Positions 7,475 through 16,927 of a stretch of 64,000 bases of DNA are shown here, piece by piece. A model generated the notes under the pieces. That model did no database searches and had not been told where the DNA came from. It saw nothing but the letters and a program-made list of their open reading frames with translations. A program made the translations under genes and the position numbers. The stretch spans positions 124,001 through 188,000 of the forward strand of contig NZ_JAASQO010000006.1 of NCBI RefSeq assembly GCF_011762095.1, given 5' to 3'. This DNA is from Parvibaculum indicum. Its GTDB lineage: Bacteria > Pseudomonadota > Alphaproteobacteria > Parvibaculales > Parvibaculaceae. Numbering within the stretch: the stretch's first letter is position 1; each line of letters opens with the position of its first letter.

Positions 7475-8158
7475 ATGCCGACCCGCCGCGCACTCCTGTT
7501 GGGCACAGGCGCTGCCATTCTGGTCTCGCGCCCGGTCTTTGCCGCCGCTCAAAACATCGTCGAGGCGTCAATGACGCCGCGCCGGCCGGCATCAAACGAA
7601 ATCGCTTTCGATATTTTCCGCAAGGGGTCGCAAATCGGGCATCACCGGCTGAGTTTTCAGGGCGGCGAGCAGGATTTTCAGGTCGCAATCGATGTGGAGA
7701 TGGTGGTGAAAATCGGTTTCATCCCTGTCTTTCGTTATGAGCACCAAAATCTGGAGCGCTGGGAGCAGGGGCGCTTTGTGGGCCTTGAAGCAAAAACCAA
7801 CAATGATGGCGACGACCTCGTGACGAAGGTCACCCAGACGGAGAAGGGCTACAGGGTCGAGTCGACGGGCAAGAAAACCTATGTCGCGCCCTCGCAGGCG
7901 CTGGCGGCGACGCATTGGAACATCGACGAGCTGAACGGCCCGATGATCAATCCGCAGAATGGCGAGTTGCTGACACCGGAGGTGGTGAAGCTGGGTGCAG
8001 ACAAGGTCGCGCTTGCCGATGGCGGGCATGTGCCCGCCGCCGGTTACAGGCTCGAGATGAAAGACCCGCTTTCGCTCTGGTATGACGGGCGGGAACAGTG
8101 GACGGCGCTCGACTTCACCGCAGGCGACGGATCCAGCGTGATCTACCGCAAGGTGTAA
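7475..8158 (+). CDS. DUF6134-family exported protein
   Basis: The 227-residue product opens with a twin-arginine-like signal peptide (MPTRRALLLGTGAAILVSRP, then VFAAAQ), so it is probably periplasmic. The mature part is beta-rich with no obvious catalytic motif (IAFDIFRKGSQIGHHRLSFQ and VVKIGFIPVFRYEHQ) and resembles DUF6134 proteins. An excellent ribosome site AAGGAGG lies seven bases before ATG 7475, which fixes the start over an upstream ATG at 7430. It is divergent from the DUF1295 and CFA genes and probably shares their control region (7330-7474). The function is unknown; a role in lipid or envelope stress is suggested by context only. Confidence 0.72.
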   Translation: MPTRRALLLGTGAAILVSRPVFAAAQNIVEASMTPRRPASNEIAFDIFRKGSQIGHHRLSFQGGEQDFQVAIDVEMVVKIGFIPVFRYEHQNLERWEQGRFVGLEAKTNNDGDDLVTKVTQTEKGYRVESTGKKTYVAPSQALAATHWNIDELNGPMINPQNGELLTPEVVKLGADKVALADGGHVPAAGYRLEMKDPLSLWYDGREQWTALDFTAGDGSSVIYRKV

Positions 8159-8167
8159 GCCTGAAGG

Positions 8168-10252
8168 TCAGAACCGCACCGTCGTGCCCGCATAGATCGC
8201 GCGGTCCTCGGCGGGGAAATAGCGCGCCGCGCCGCGGAAATAATCCGCCCGGTCGGCATAACGCGTGTCGAACAGATTCATCACCTTGCCGAAGACGCTC
8301 AAGTTCTCGTTGATGTCGTAGCTGGTCCGCAGGTTGAAGATGTCGTGGCCGGGGTATTTCTGCGTATTGGCCGCATCCATCCAGTACGAGCCGACATGTA
8401 CCCATTCGAGTTCCAGCCTTCCGCGATCCTCGTTGAAATTATAACCAAGCGCCACATTGGCCAGTGTGCGCGGCGCGGTGTCCACATCGTCGCCGGAACT
8501 GATCGACTCGGTGGTCAGCGGGACCGTGCTGATGGGGCGGTCGAACTCATAGCTGTGCCGGGCATAGGTGCCTGACGCCGCAATATCGAAGCCATAGGCG
8601 AGAGGGGCGGCGAGTTCGAGTTCGACGCCGACATGCTGGGTCTTGCCATTGGCGACATTGGTATCGTTGGCGTCGCGGAAATAGAAATTGTGCTTCTTCA
8701 TGAAGAAGGCCGTGGCGGAATAATTCAGACGGCCGATCCCGCCGCGCGCGCCGACTTCCACGCTGTCCAGAATTTCCGAATGCGCCGCGCCCGCGGTCTC
8801 GTTGATGCGCAGGCGGTAGAGGTCGCTTGTTTGCGGCGCGCGTGTGCCGCGCGCAAGCCGGATGAAACCGGTCAGATCCTCGTTGAACCGGTGGACAAGG
8901 CCAAGCTTGGGCGAGATGTCGGCGAAGGTGCTGATCTCGCTCGGGATCCGCAATGCCTTGCCGAGCGATCCGTTCGCGGTCCGGTTTTCATAATCGTAGC
9001 GCGTGAACTCAAAGCGTGCGCCGGCGTCGAGCGTCGTTGCCTCGTCCAGCTTCCATTCGCTCTGAAGGTAGGGGGCGAGCACAAGCGCGTTGACGGCATA
9101 GTCGTAATGCGTGCCCTGCACATAGGAAAAGACGGTGGGTTCGTCCTGGATTTCCGTCAGCGTGCCGCGCGTATAGTCCACGTCGAAACCGGCGATGATG
9201 CGGTGCCCGCCATCGAGATTGAAGACGTAGCTCGATTGCATGCCGCCGCCGGTCTGCTGGTTTTCCTCGACGGGCGAGCCCGGCAGGAAGTGCATGCGGA
9301 AATCCATATAGGTTCGCCGCGCATAAGGGGTGATGACCAGCATCTGGTCATCCGAAATGCGTCTTTCGATGCGGATCATGGCGCGTCCGGAAAAGGCGTC
9401 GCGATAGGCTTCCGGATTGGGATTGGCCTTGTAGATGCCCGGATCCTTGTAGGAGCTGGCATAGGTCGCCGTTTCCTGATTGACGTTTACATAGGTCAGC
9501 GTCGCCATGACATTCGTGTCGGCGGAATTATAGTCATAGCGCAGCCGCGCCTTCTGCTGGTCATAACCCGACGCGTCGCGGAAGCCGCCGTCATGACCGA
9601 ATACGAAACTTGCCCGCATGCCATGGCTCGTTCCGTTGTCGCCCGACACGGTCGTACTCGCCGTGCCCTGGAGGCGCAACACGTCATGCGGTCCGGCCCA
9701 GGCAGTGACTTCGCCGCCCGGCTCTTCGGCGGGCGGCCGGCTCAGAACATTGATGAGGCCATGCACCGCATTGGAGCCATAGCGGGCGCTGGCCGGACCG
9801 CGCACGATTTCGATGCCGCCATTGATTTCCGGCATGGATTCCATCAGCGCGTTCACATTGCCGAAGCCCGCTGCGCGCAAGGGCACACTGTCTTCCAGAT
9901 AGAGAAACGACCCTGCGCCGGCGCCGCCGGTCAGCACAGGCGAGCGGATGGCCGTCAGATGTTCGACGCCGAAGCCCTGTTCGATATTGACACCGGGGAG
10001 CCGATTGAGTGCTTCGGCGGGCTGGTCGGGCGCGATGAAGTCGTACCGGTAGGGCGGGAGTTTTGCGATATTGCCGCTATGGGTGGCGCGCGGCGTGCCC
10101 GGCACGCTCGAGGTCACGACGATGGCACTCTCGGTGTCCTCTTGCGAGGCACGGTTCTCCGCGGCGCGGGCCGGGGCCCATGCGGTCGAAAGTACGAAAA
10201 TGGCGGCGGCGGCCGAAATACGGCGGCGCGTCATGAATATGGCTTCAGACAC
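8168..10252 (-). CDS. TonB-dependent outer-membrane receptor
   Basis: The 694-residue protein has a signal peptide (about residues 7-30), a TonB-box-like stretch ESAIVVTSS, a plug domain (LNRLPGVNIEQGFG, then GIEIVRGPASARYGSNAVHG and INVLSR) and a long beta-barrel ending in YAGTTVRF, a typical C-terminal aromatic signature. Such receptors import iron chelates, cobalamin, copper chelates or other scarce ligands with energy from TonB. The GTG at 10252 is favoured by GGAGG ten bases upstream; ATG 10234 is an alternative. No riboswitch is recognised in the leader. The divergent neighbour is the copper-chaperone-like CtaG, so a metal-related substrate is possible but unproven. Confidence 0.88.
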   Translation of the reverse strand: MSEAIFMTRRRISAAAAIFVLSTAWAPARAAENRASQEDTESAIVVTSSVPGTPRATHSGNIAKLPPYRYDFIAPDQPAEALNRLPGVNIEQGFGVEHLTAIRSPVLTGGAGAGSFLYLEDSVPLRAAGFGNVNALMESMPEINGGIEIVRGPASARYGSNAVHGLINVLSRPPAEEPGGEVTAWAGPHDVLRLQGTASTTVSGDNGTSHGMRASFVFGHDGGFRDASGYDQQKARLRYDYNSADTNVMATLTYVNVNQETATYASSYKDPGIYKANPNPEAYRDAFSGRAMIRIERRISDDQMLVITPYARRTYMDFRMHFLPGSPVEENQQTGGGMQSSYVFNLDGGHRIIAGFDVDYTRGTLTEIQDEPTVFSYVQGTHYDYAVNALVLAPYLQSEWKLDEATTLDAGARFEFTRYDYENRTANGSLGKALRIPSEISTFADISPKLGLVHRFNEDLTGFIRLARGTRAPQTSDLYRLRINETAGAAHSEILDSVEVGARGGIGRLNYSATAFFMKKHNFYFRDANDTNVANGKTQHVGVELELAAPLAYGFDIAASGTYARHSYEFDRPISTVPLTTESISSGDDVDTAPRTLANVALGYNFNEDRGRLELEWVHVGSYWMDAANTQKYPGHDIFNLRTSYDINENLSVFGKVMNLFDTRYADRADYFRGAARYFPAEDRAIYAGTTVRF

Positions 10253-10464
10253 GAAACGATTTCCTCCCCATGCGTCTCGTCCCGCCGGGCGCCCGTTCTG
10301 TCGGGGCCGTTACCGGCCGGATGCGAAGTGATAGCACGACCGGGCATGGCGCCGAAACGGCGCAAAACGGCATCTCGCAGGGGAAACCCTTCGTTTTCTG
10401 CGAGACAATCGGTCACGGGGTTCCGGGAGCTGCGCCAGCTTGCCGCAGGGCGATCCGGCTCTTA

Positions 10465-11127
10465 ATGTCCGGCTTCATGAAACGTATTCGCGACAATATC
10501 GTCCCGCTCGGCATTTCGTTCGTGCTGCTGGCCATCACGACGACGGCAGTCGTCTATGCGCCGACGCTTTACCGGTTGTTCTGTCAGGCGACGGGCTATG
10601 GCGGTGCGGTTACCGTGAAGCGGGACGTCAATCCGGGCGTCGACAGGATCGGCCGCGCGATTACGGTTCGTTTCGACGCCAATGTGGCCAATGACCTGCC
10701 CTGGACCTTCAAGCCGGCGCAGCGAGAGGTGAAGACCCATATCGGGCTTCCTACCAAGGTCTATTACACCGCGACCAATAATTCAGACCGCACGATCGTC
10801 GGCCGGGCGGTCTACAATGTGACGCCGGACGCGGCGGGCTATTATTTCACCAAGACGCAGTGCTTCTGCTTCAACGAGCAGAAACTCGCGCCGGGTGAAA
10901 CGGCAAAAATGCCGATCATGTTCTATGTCGATCCGGAGTTCGAGACCGATATCGACACAAAGACCATCCAGGCCATCACGCTCTCCTACACCTTCTTCCA
11001 GCTCAAGTCGGACAAGGAGGCGGTTGCCCGGGCGACCTCGCTGAAGGATGAAGGGGCGGCGCGCGACAAGGACCTCTCCACAGCCAAGACGGCGGAGTTC
11101 GAGGGGCCGCGCCCCTTGCGCAAGTAG
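10465..11127 (+). CDS. ctaG: Cytochrome c oxidase assembly protein CtaG/Cox11
   Basis: The 220-residue protein has one N-terminal membrane anchor (VPLGISFVLLAITTTAVVYA), then the periplasmic Cox11 domain. This includes RLFCQATGYGG, RFDANVANDLPWTFKPAQ and the copper-binding CFCFNEQ followed by LAPGE. Cox11 proteins deliver copper to the CuB centre of aa3-type oxidases. The gene is usually placed between ctaB and ctaE; here those partners are absent and it sits between a TonB receptor and kup. This could be a relocated or second copy. ATG 10465 (MSGFMK) is chosen; ATG 10477 is possible. Upstream in-frame codons have no sensible protein. Confidence 0.88.
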   Translation: MSGFMKRIRDNIVPLGISFVLLAITTTAVVYAPTLYRLFCQATGYGGAVTVKRDVNPGVDRIGRAITVRFDANVANDLPWTFKPAQREVKTHIGLPTKVYYTATNNSDRTIVGRAVYNVTPDAAGYYFTKTQCFCFNEQKLAPGETAKMPIMFYVDPEFETDIDTKTIQAITLSYTFFQLKSDKEAVARATSLKDEGAARDKDLSTAKTAEFEGPRPLRK

Positions 11128-11187
11128 TGGCGGTCCGAGGCTCTCCTTTCGGCTGCGATTAGGCTCCATCCATCGGTCGGGATATAA

Positions 11188-13113
11188 ATGCCGGCGGACG
11201 GATCAGGCGGATTTCACGGCAAAGAGGCCCGGATGCCGGAAGGTCAGCAGGAAGAGGGGCAGCGGAAGCTGCCGGTTCTCGCCCTTGGCGCGCTGGGCAT
11301 CGTCTATGGCGATATCGGCACGAGCCCGCTCTATGCGTTTCGGCAGGCGCTGTCGGATCTTCAGCCCACCCCTTCTCATGTACTCGGCATTCTGTCGCTC
11401 ATCGTCTGGGCGCTCATCATCGTCATCTCGCTCAAATATCTCGTGCTTGTCATGAAGGCGGACAACAAGGGCGAGGGCGGCATACTGGCATTGCTGGCGC
11501 TGCTCAATCCCTGGCGGGGCGGGGAGACGCGCGGCAAGACCATGCTGATCGTCTTCGGCATATTCGGTGCGGCGCTGCTTTACGGCGACGGGATGATCAC
11601 GCCGGCGATTTCGGTGCTGAGCGCGGTGGAAGGGCTGGAAACCACCGCGCATGGGATCGATCCTTATGTGATACCGATCACGCTGGTCATTCTGGTGGCC
11701 CTCTTCTCGCTACAATCGCGCGGCACCTCCAGTGTCGGAGCGTTTTTCGGTCCGGTGACGCTTGTCTGGTTCATCACCATCGGCGTGCTGGGGGCTGTCC
11801 AGATCGTCCGCAATCCGACGGTTCTGCTTGCGTTCAACCCGCTTTACGCGATCGAGTTCTGCGCTCAGGCGGGCAGTGTGGCGCTCCCCGTTCTGGGGGC
11901 CGTCTTTCTGGTGGTGACCGGCGGCGAGGCGCTCTACGCCGATATGGGGCATTTCGGACGTGCGCCGATCCGGCTTGCCTGGTTCGCCTGTGCCTTTCCC
12001 TGTCTCATCCTCAATTATTTCGGGCAGGGGGCGCTGGTGCTGGCCGATCCCGCACAGGCAAGCCATCCCTTCTACCATCTGGCGCCCGGTTGGGCTCTTT
12101 ATCCGCTGATTGCGCTTGCCACGGCGGCGACGGTCATCGCCTCGCAGGCGGTGATATCCGGCGCGTTCTCATTGACCCGGCAGGCGGTGCAACTGGGGCA
12201 GTGCCCGCGCGTCAGGATCATACAAACCTCGTCGGAGGAAACCGGTCAGGTTTATGTGCCCGCGGTCAATGTAGCGCTGGGGCTTGCGACGGTGGGGCTG
12301 GTGCTGGGCTTCAGGACATCCGGCAATCTCGCCGCCGCCTATGGCATCGCGGTCAGCTCCACCATGGTCATCACCACCGTTCTGACCTTCTATGTGATGC
12401 GCAAACAGTGGAAGTGGAGCGGCTGGGTGGCGGGCGGCATCGCGCTCGTATTTCTGCCGATCGATTTGCTCTTCTTCGGCGCGAATATTCTCAAGATCGG
12501 CGAGGGAGGCTGGTTCCCGCTATTGGTCGGCGGCGGCGTGTTCTTGCTGATGCGGACATGGTGGCGGGGGCGCAAGCTGCTGCATGAGCGGCTGACCGAG
12601 GACGAGCAGGGGCTGGACGAGTTCATCGGCGAACTGAAAGAGCACGACCTGGCGCGCGTTCCCGGCACCGCCGTTTTCATGGTCGGACCCTCGCCGAAAA
12701 TGCCGCCCATTCTGCCGCATCACATCGCGCATAATCAGGTGCTGCATGAGCAGGTTCTGCTCGTCACCGTGGTGACCGAGGATGTACCGAGGGTGAGCGC
12801 GCAGGACAGGCTGGAGGTGGAGGCGCTGGGAGAGGGCTTCCACCGTATCCTTCTGCATTACGGTTTCATGCAGTCGCCGGATATTCCCGTCGCCTTGAGA
12901 CTGGCGGACGAATTGGGGATGACCATCGATCTCGACAGCCTGACCTATTATGTCGGGCGCGAAACCATTATTCCCACCGACGACGTGCCGGGCATGCCGC
13001 TCTGGCGGGAGAAGATCTTCGCCTTTCTCTCGCGCAATGCGATGGATGCCACCACATTCTACAAACTGCCCGCCGACAGGGTGGTGGAACTCGGCATTCA
13101 GGTGCCGATATAG
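11188..13113 (+). CDS. kup: Kup-family low-affinity potassium transporter
   Basis: The 641-residue protein matches Kup/HAK proteins: LGALGIVYGDIGTSPLYAFR at the first membrane helix, KADNKGEGGILALLALL, LLYGDGMITPAISVLSAVEG, and about twelve membrane segments with a cytoplasmic C-terminal domain (from about residue 460). It imports K+ with protons at the inner membrane. The ATG at 11188 has a weak ribosome site; ATG 11233 (MPEGQQ) preceded by AGAGG is a good alternative. It is followed after 12 bases by the rhomboid gene on the same strand, suggesting cotranscription. Confidence 0.95.
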   Translation: MPADGSGGFHGKEARMPEGQQEEGQRKLPVLALGALGIVYGDIGTSPLYAFRQALSDLQPTPSHVLGILSLIVWALIIVISLKYLVLVMKADNKGEGGILALLALLNPWRGGETRGKTMLIVFGIFGAALLYGDGMITPAISVLSAVEGLETTAHGIDPYVIPITLVILVALFSLQSRGTSSVGAFFGPVTLVWFITIGVLGAVQIVRNPTVLLAFNPLYAIEFCAQAGSVALPVLGAVFLVVTGGEALYADMGHFGRAPIRLAWFACAFPCLILNYFGQGALVLADPAQASHPFYHLAPGWALYPLIALATAATVIASQAVISGAFSLTRQAVQLGQCPRVRIIQTSSEETGQVYVPAVNVALGLATVGLVLGFRTSGNLAAAYGIAVSSTMVITTVLTFYVMRKQWKWSGWVAGGIALVFLPIDLLFFGANILKIGEGGWFPLLVGGGVFLLMRTWWRGRKLLHERLTEDEQGLDEFIGELKEHDLARVPGTAVFMVGPSPKMPPILPHHIAHNQVLHEQVLLVTVVTEDVPRVSAQDRLEVEALGEGFHRILLHYGFMQSPDIPVALRLADELGMTIDLDSLTYYVGRETIIPTDDVPGMPLWREKIFAFLSRNAMDATTFYKLPADRVVELGIQVPI

Positions 13114-13125
13114 GCGGACGGGATC

Positions 13126-13875
13126 ATGTTTCCGATTTCCGACGATAATTCGCGGCCCGGTACGCCCTATGTGACATGGGGCTTCATCGCCGCCTGCGTC
13201 CTCGTTTTCCTGTGGGAACTGAGCCTGCCGGACAAGGCGCTGGAAGCGGTCTTCTATCGCTATGGCGCGGTGGCGGCCCAGCTTACCGGCACCGGCGAGC
13301 AGGCCATGGGCGCGCCGGCAGTGAATGTCTCCGGGGATTGGTCCACGCTCGTGACATCCATGTTCCTGCATGGCGGTCTCGCCCATATCGCGGGCAATAT
13401 GCTCTATCTTTGGATATTCGGGGACAATGTGGAACTGGCCATGGGGCGTGTGCGCTTCTTCCTTTTCTACATAGCTTGCGGCGTTGCGGCGGCGCTTGCG
13501 CAGATCTGGATGAGCCCGGCCTCCGCCTTTCCGATGATCGGGGCGAGCGGGGCGATTTCCGGTGTGCTGGGCGCCTATCTGATGCTCTACCCCTATGGCC
13601 GGGTGCGCGTTCTTATCCTGCCTTTTCCGATCATCATTCTTCGCGTGATCGAAGTGCCGGCCATGCTGGTGCTGGGTTTCTGGTTCGTACTCCAATTGCT
13701 GAGCGGGCTTTTCAGCAATCCGGCGGAACCGGGCGTCGCCTTTGCGGCGCATGTGGGCGGGTTTCTTGCGGGAATGATACTGGTGCTGGTCGCAAGGCAG
13801 CCGGGGGTCCCGCTCTTCGAGAAGCCGCGCCCGCGTTCACCCTGGGAAAGGCGCAGGCGTGGGCCCTGGGGGTGA
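13126..13875 (+). CDS. Rhomboid-family intramembrane serine protease
   Basis: The 249-residue polytopic protein carries the rhomboid signatures in order: HGGLAHIAGNMLYLWIFGDN, the serine motif GASGAISGVLGAY, and HVGGFLAGM with the catalytic histidine. Six membrane segments are apparent. Rhomboids cut membrane proteins within or near their membrane segments. The gene is just downstream of kup and convergent with gmhB, with only four bases between stops. The substrate is unknown. Confidence 0.92.
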   Translation: MFPISDDNSRPGTPYVTWGFIAACVLVFLWELSLPDKALEAVFYRYGAVAAQLTGTGEQAMGAPAVNVSGDWSTLVTSMFLHGGLAHIAGNMLYLWIFGDNVELAMGRVRFFLFYIACGVAAALAQIWMSPASAFPMIGASGAISGVLGAYLMLYPYGRVRVLILPFPIIILRVIEVPAMLVLGFWFVLQLLSGLFSNPAEPGVAFAAHVGGFLAGMILVLVARQPGVPLFEKPRPRSPWERRRRGPWG

Positions 13876-13879
13876 ACGC

Positions 13880-14509
13880 CTAGAAGCGATCCCGAAGCAA
13901 TTTCAGCGTGTCGCGGAGGTCGTCCGCAGGGAGTACGTCGAATGTCTCCGTTGCCAGTGATAGCGCCTTGTCGCGATGGGATTTGCCGTGACCGGTCAGG
14001 ACATGAACCGCGCCCCTGAGACCGGCGGCGCGGGCGGCCTCGACATCGCTGGTCTTGTCGCCGACAAGCCAGCTTGCCGCGAGGTCGATTTCCATCATCT
14101 TCTCGGCAAGCTCCAGCATGGCGGGACCGGGCTTGCGCCAGCGCGCTTCCTCCTCGCCATAGCCGGGCGTGAAATCGGGATGAAACGGGCAAGCGACGAC
14201 CAGGTCGAAGGCCGTGTCCCGGTCCGCCAGTTGCCGGGCGATTTCCGCTTCCACCGCTTCCAGAGCCTTCAGGCCGAAGCGGCCCCTTGCGATACCGGAT
14301 TGGTTGGTCGGACAGACCATGGCGATATCCCCGTCGCGCGCCCAGCGCATCAGCTCGGCAGCCCCTTTTTCGAGCGCGACGTCCGCAGGGTCCGACAGAT
14401 AGTCCCGTTCGACAACGATCACGCCGTCGCGATCCAGAAAGAGGGCCGGGCGGCCCGGCATCGGGCGGGGCCTCTCGGTCGAAATCCAGATGCCATTGTC
14501 GATGAGCAT
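13880..14509 (-). CDS. gmhB: GmhB-like D-glycero-heptose-1,7-bisphosphate phosphatase (HAD)
   Basis: The 209-residue HAD-type phosphatase has the nucleophile motif FLDRDGVI (D26, D28), TNQSGIARG, KPGPAM and LVGDKTSDVEAARAAG. This set matches histidinol-phosphate/heptose-bisphosphate phosphatases. Beside hldE and gmhA it should remove the 7-phosphate of heptose-1,7-bisphosphate in ADP-heptose synthesis. The usual zinc loop of GmhB (CPHHP followed by CxCRKP) is only half present: CPFHP (107-111) is followed by RWRKP (123-127), so two zinc cysteines are missing. It is transcribed opposite to hldE, with which it shares a divergent control region. Confidence 0.85.
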   Translation of the reverse strand: MLIDNGIWISTERPRPMPGRPALFLDRDGVIVVERDYLSDPADVALEKGAAELMRWARDGDIAMVCPTNQSGIARGRFGLKALEAVEAEIARQLADRDTAFDLVVACPFHPDFTPGYGEEEARWRKPGPAMLELAEKMMEIDLAASWLVGDKTSDVEAARAAGLRGAVHVLTGHGKSHRDKALSLATETFDVLPADDLRDTLKLLRDRF

Positions 14510-14685
14510 GAGAGGGACGCTGTGCGTGGCGGGAAGGGCCGCATTCTGCCCGTATTCGGGAAGTCTGGCCAGCCGTAGGGCGTTTCTCCGATTTTACTGC
14601 GTGACAATATTGTGGATGCTATATCCGGTTAGCCCCGGTGGAAGGGGCGTTCGCGGTCTTGAAGCAAATCCGGGCATCGATCCTC

Positions 14686-16146
14686 ATGAGCGATATTTCC
14701 AGGCAAGTCCATGTCGGCGCCTTGAGCGGCGCACGTATCGTTTGCGTGGGCGATGTGATGCTCGACCGCTTCGTCTATGGACAGGTGGAACGGATATCGC
14801 CGGAAGCGCCGATCCCTGTTCTCAGGGTACGCGATGAAAGATCCATGCCGGGCGGCGCAGGCAATGTCGTGCGCAACCTGGCGGCGCTGGATGCGACCGT
14901 CTCTTTCGTTTCGGTCGTGGGCGACGACGAGGCGGGCCGCTCGCTTTCGGAAATTTTCGACGATTTGGGCGGTGTGACGGCGGAACTGGTGGCCGACCCG
15001 GGACGCCCGACCACGATCAAGACACGGTACATCTCGATGGGGCAGCAAATGTTGCGCGCGGATCGCGAGACTGCGGAAGCGATTGCCGACGAGACCGCCG
15101 ATGTCGTCGTTGCCGCCGTCGCCCAGCATTTGCCCAAGGCAGACATTCTGGTTCTTTCCGACTACGGCAAGGGCGTCTTTACGCCTTATGTCTGCGAAGT
15201 GGTGATCAAGGCCGCCAGGGAAGCGGGGGTGCCGGTGCTGGTCGACCCCAAGGGGCGGGATTATGCGCGCTATCGCGGCGCCGATGTCATCACGCCGAAC
15301 CGGCAGGAGCTTGCCGAGGCGAGCGACATGCCGGTGGATAGCGATGCGGCGGTCGTCGCCGCGGCGCGCGCTGTCATGGACACGGCCGATATCGGCGCGG
15401 TCGTCGCGACGCGCAGCGAAGACGGCATGTCCGTGGTGCGCGGTGAAAACGATGCGATCCATTTCCCGGCCGAGGCGAGAGAGGTTTTCGATGTCTCCGG
15501 CGCGGGCGATACGGTTGTCGCCACCCTGGCTGCTGCGTGGGCGGGCGGGCTTTCGCTGCCGCAAGCGGCGCTGCTGGCCAATGCGGCGGCGGGGATCGTC
15601 GTCGGCAAGGTCGGAACGGCGGTCGTCTATCGCGACGAACTGGAGGCGAAGCTCCGCGACGAGGAACTGTCGAGCATCGAAGAGAAAGTGGTCGGGCTGC
15701 CCACGGCCTGCGATCTGGTGGCCGGCTGGCAGGCCGCCGATCTCGAGGTGGGTTTTACCAATGGCTGTTTCGACTTGCTGCACCCGGGCCACGTCACGCT
15801 GTTGGAAAAATCGCGCGCGCAATGCGACCGGCTTGTCGTCGGTCTCAACAGCGATGCGTCGGTGAAACGGCTCAAGGGGCCGGAGCGGCCCGTTCAGCCC
15901 GATATCGCGCGGGCGACGGTGCTCGCGGCGCTGGGCTCGGTCGATCTCGTGGTCATCTTCGAGGAGGATACGCCCGCAAAATTGATCGAAGCCTTGCGGC
16001 CCGATGTGCTCATCAAGGGCGGGGATTACACGGTCGAGACGATTGTCGGGGCGGAATTCGTGAAGGCGCAGGGCGGACGGGTGGAAATCATCGACCTCGT
16101 GCCGGGGTTCTCGACGACACAGACCATCGAAAAACTCGGAAAGTAG
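14686..16146 (+). CDS. hldE: Bifunctional heptose 7-phosphate kinase/heptose 1-phosphate adenylyltransferase HldE
   Basis: An N-terminal PfkB-type kinase domain (residues about 1-310) shows [34 protein letters not shown] and the catalytic [13 protein letters not shown]-terminal cytidylyltransferase-like domain (about 335-486) has [17 protein letters not shown] and [13 protein letters not shown]. These two activities phosphorylate heptose-7-phosphate and later add AMP, giving ADP-heptose for the lipopolysaccharide core. ATG 14686 gives 486 residues, close to the family length; a GTG 48 bases upstream is less likely. It ends seven bases from the convergent gmhA stop. Confidence 0.95.
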   Translation: MSDISRQVHVGALSGARIVCVGDVMLDRFVYGQVERISPEAPIPVLRVRDERSMPGGAGNVVRNLAALDATVSFVSVVGDDEAGRSLSEIFDDLGGVTAELVADPGRPTTIKTRYISMGQQMLRADRETAEAIADETADVVVAAVAQHLPKADILVLSDYGKGVFTPYVCEVVIKAAREAGVPVLVDPKGRDYARYRGADVITPNRQELAEASDMPVDSDAAVVAAARAVMDTADIGAVVATRSEDGMSVVRGENDAIHFPAEAREVFDVSGAGDTVVATLAAAWAGGLSLPQAALLANAAAGIVVGKVGTAVVYRDELEAKLRDEELSSIEEKVVGLPTACDLVAGWQAADLEVGFTNGCFDLLHPGHVTLLEKSRAQCDRLVVGLNSDASVKRLKGPERPVQPDIARATVLAALGSVDLVVIFEEDTPAKLIEALRPDVLIKGGDYTVETIVGAEFVKAQGGRVEIIDLVPGFSTTQTIEKLGK

Positions 16147-16153
16147 TCCGCGC

Positions 16154-16735
16154 TTACTCTTCGACCAGTCCCAGCTTTTGCTCAATGGCCGCGCACAGCA
16201 TGTGGCCAAGCGTGATGTGCATTTCCTGGATGCGGGCCGTGGTGCGCGAAGGGACCTCCAGAATATGATCGGTGAAGTCCTTCATGGGGCCGCCATCGGC
16301 GCCGGACAGGCCGATGGTGACCATGCCTTGCGTCTTTGCCTTGTCGAGCGCGCGCAGCACATTCGGGCTTTTGCCCGAAGTCGAGATGCCGATGGCGACA
16401 TCGCCCGGCCGGCCCAGAGCCTCGATCTGGCGGGAAAAGACCTGTTCATAACCCATATCGTTGGCCGCGGCGGTCAGCACTGAACTGTCGGTGGTGATGG
16501 CGATGGCGGCGATGGCCGGGCGGTCCTTGATGTAGCGCACGGAAAGCTCCGTCGCGAGATGCTGGGCGTCCGAAGCGCTGCCGCCATTGCCGAAAAACAT
16601 GATCTTGCCGCCGCCGGAAATCGCCTCCACGCAGGAGGCCGCGGCATGAGTGAATTCCTCTTCCAGGCCATCCATTTCCTCCATCACGCGACGGTGTTCG
16701 GCAAGGTTGTTCTGGAAGATCGTTGAGAAGAGCAT
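16154..16735 (-). CDS. gmhA: Sedoheptulose-7-phosphate isomerase GmhA
   Basis: The 193-residue single SIS-domain protein has MFFGNGGSASDAQHLATELS, ISTSGKSPNVLRAL and a C-terminal EMHITLGHMLC segment, all typical of GmhA. It converts sedoheptulose-7-phosphate to D-glycero-D-manno-heptose-7-phosphate, the first step before HldE. ATG 16735 (MLFSTIFQNNLAEH) gives the normal size and is preceded by GAGAG; the longer frame to 16855 has no family counterpart. Confidence 0.93.
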   Translation of the reverse strand: MLFSTIFQNNLAEHRRVMEEMDGLEEEFTHAAASCVEAISGGGKIMFFGNGGSASDAQHLATELSVRYIKDRPAIAAIAITTDSSVLTAAANDMGYEQVFSRQIEALGRPGDVAIGISTSGKSPNVLRALDKAKTQGMVTIGLSGADGGPMKDFTDHILEVPSRTTARIQEMHITLGHMLCAAIEQKLGLVEE

Positions 16736-16927
16736 TCGCCGGGTCTCTCGATGGTTTGTGCCTCGGGACTTCAATCTATCCAATGCGGAGGCAAGAGGCG
16801 AGGGCAAGGGAGGCGTTTTGCCCGTTCGCGGCTGTGGCGGAACCATATTGAACACGAATCCCGCACGAGCCTGCGTGATGGCCTGCTACTGATTCCGGAT
16901 TGGATCGCGAGCCGGGAGGGCTGACCT

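Noticed and set aside
10253-10464. Possible cobalamin or TPP riboswitch upstream of the TonB receptor
   Set aside because: None of the conserved core words of either riboswitch could be found on the relevant strand.
8633-10465. Very long rightward open frame (610 codons) opposite the TonB receptor gene
   Set aside because: It mirrors the receptor gene on the other strand, has no coherent domain or ribosome site, and reflects high GC content; the receptor reading is unambiguous.
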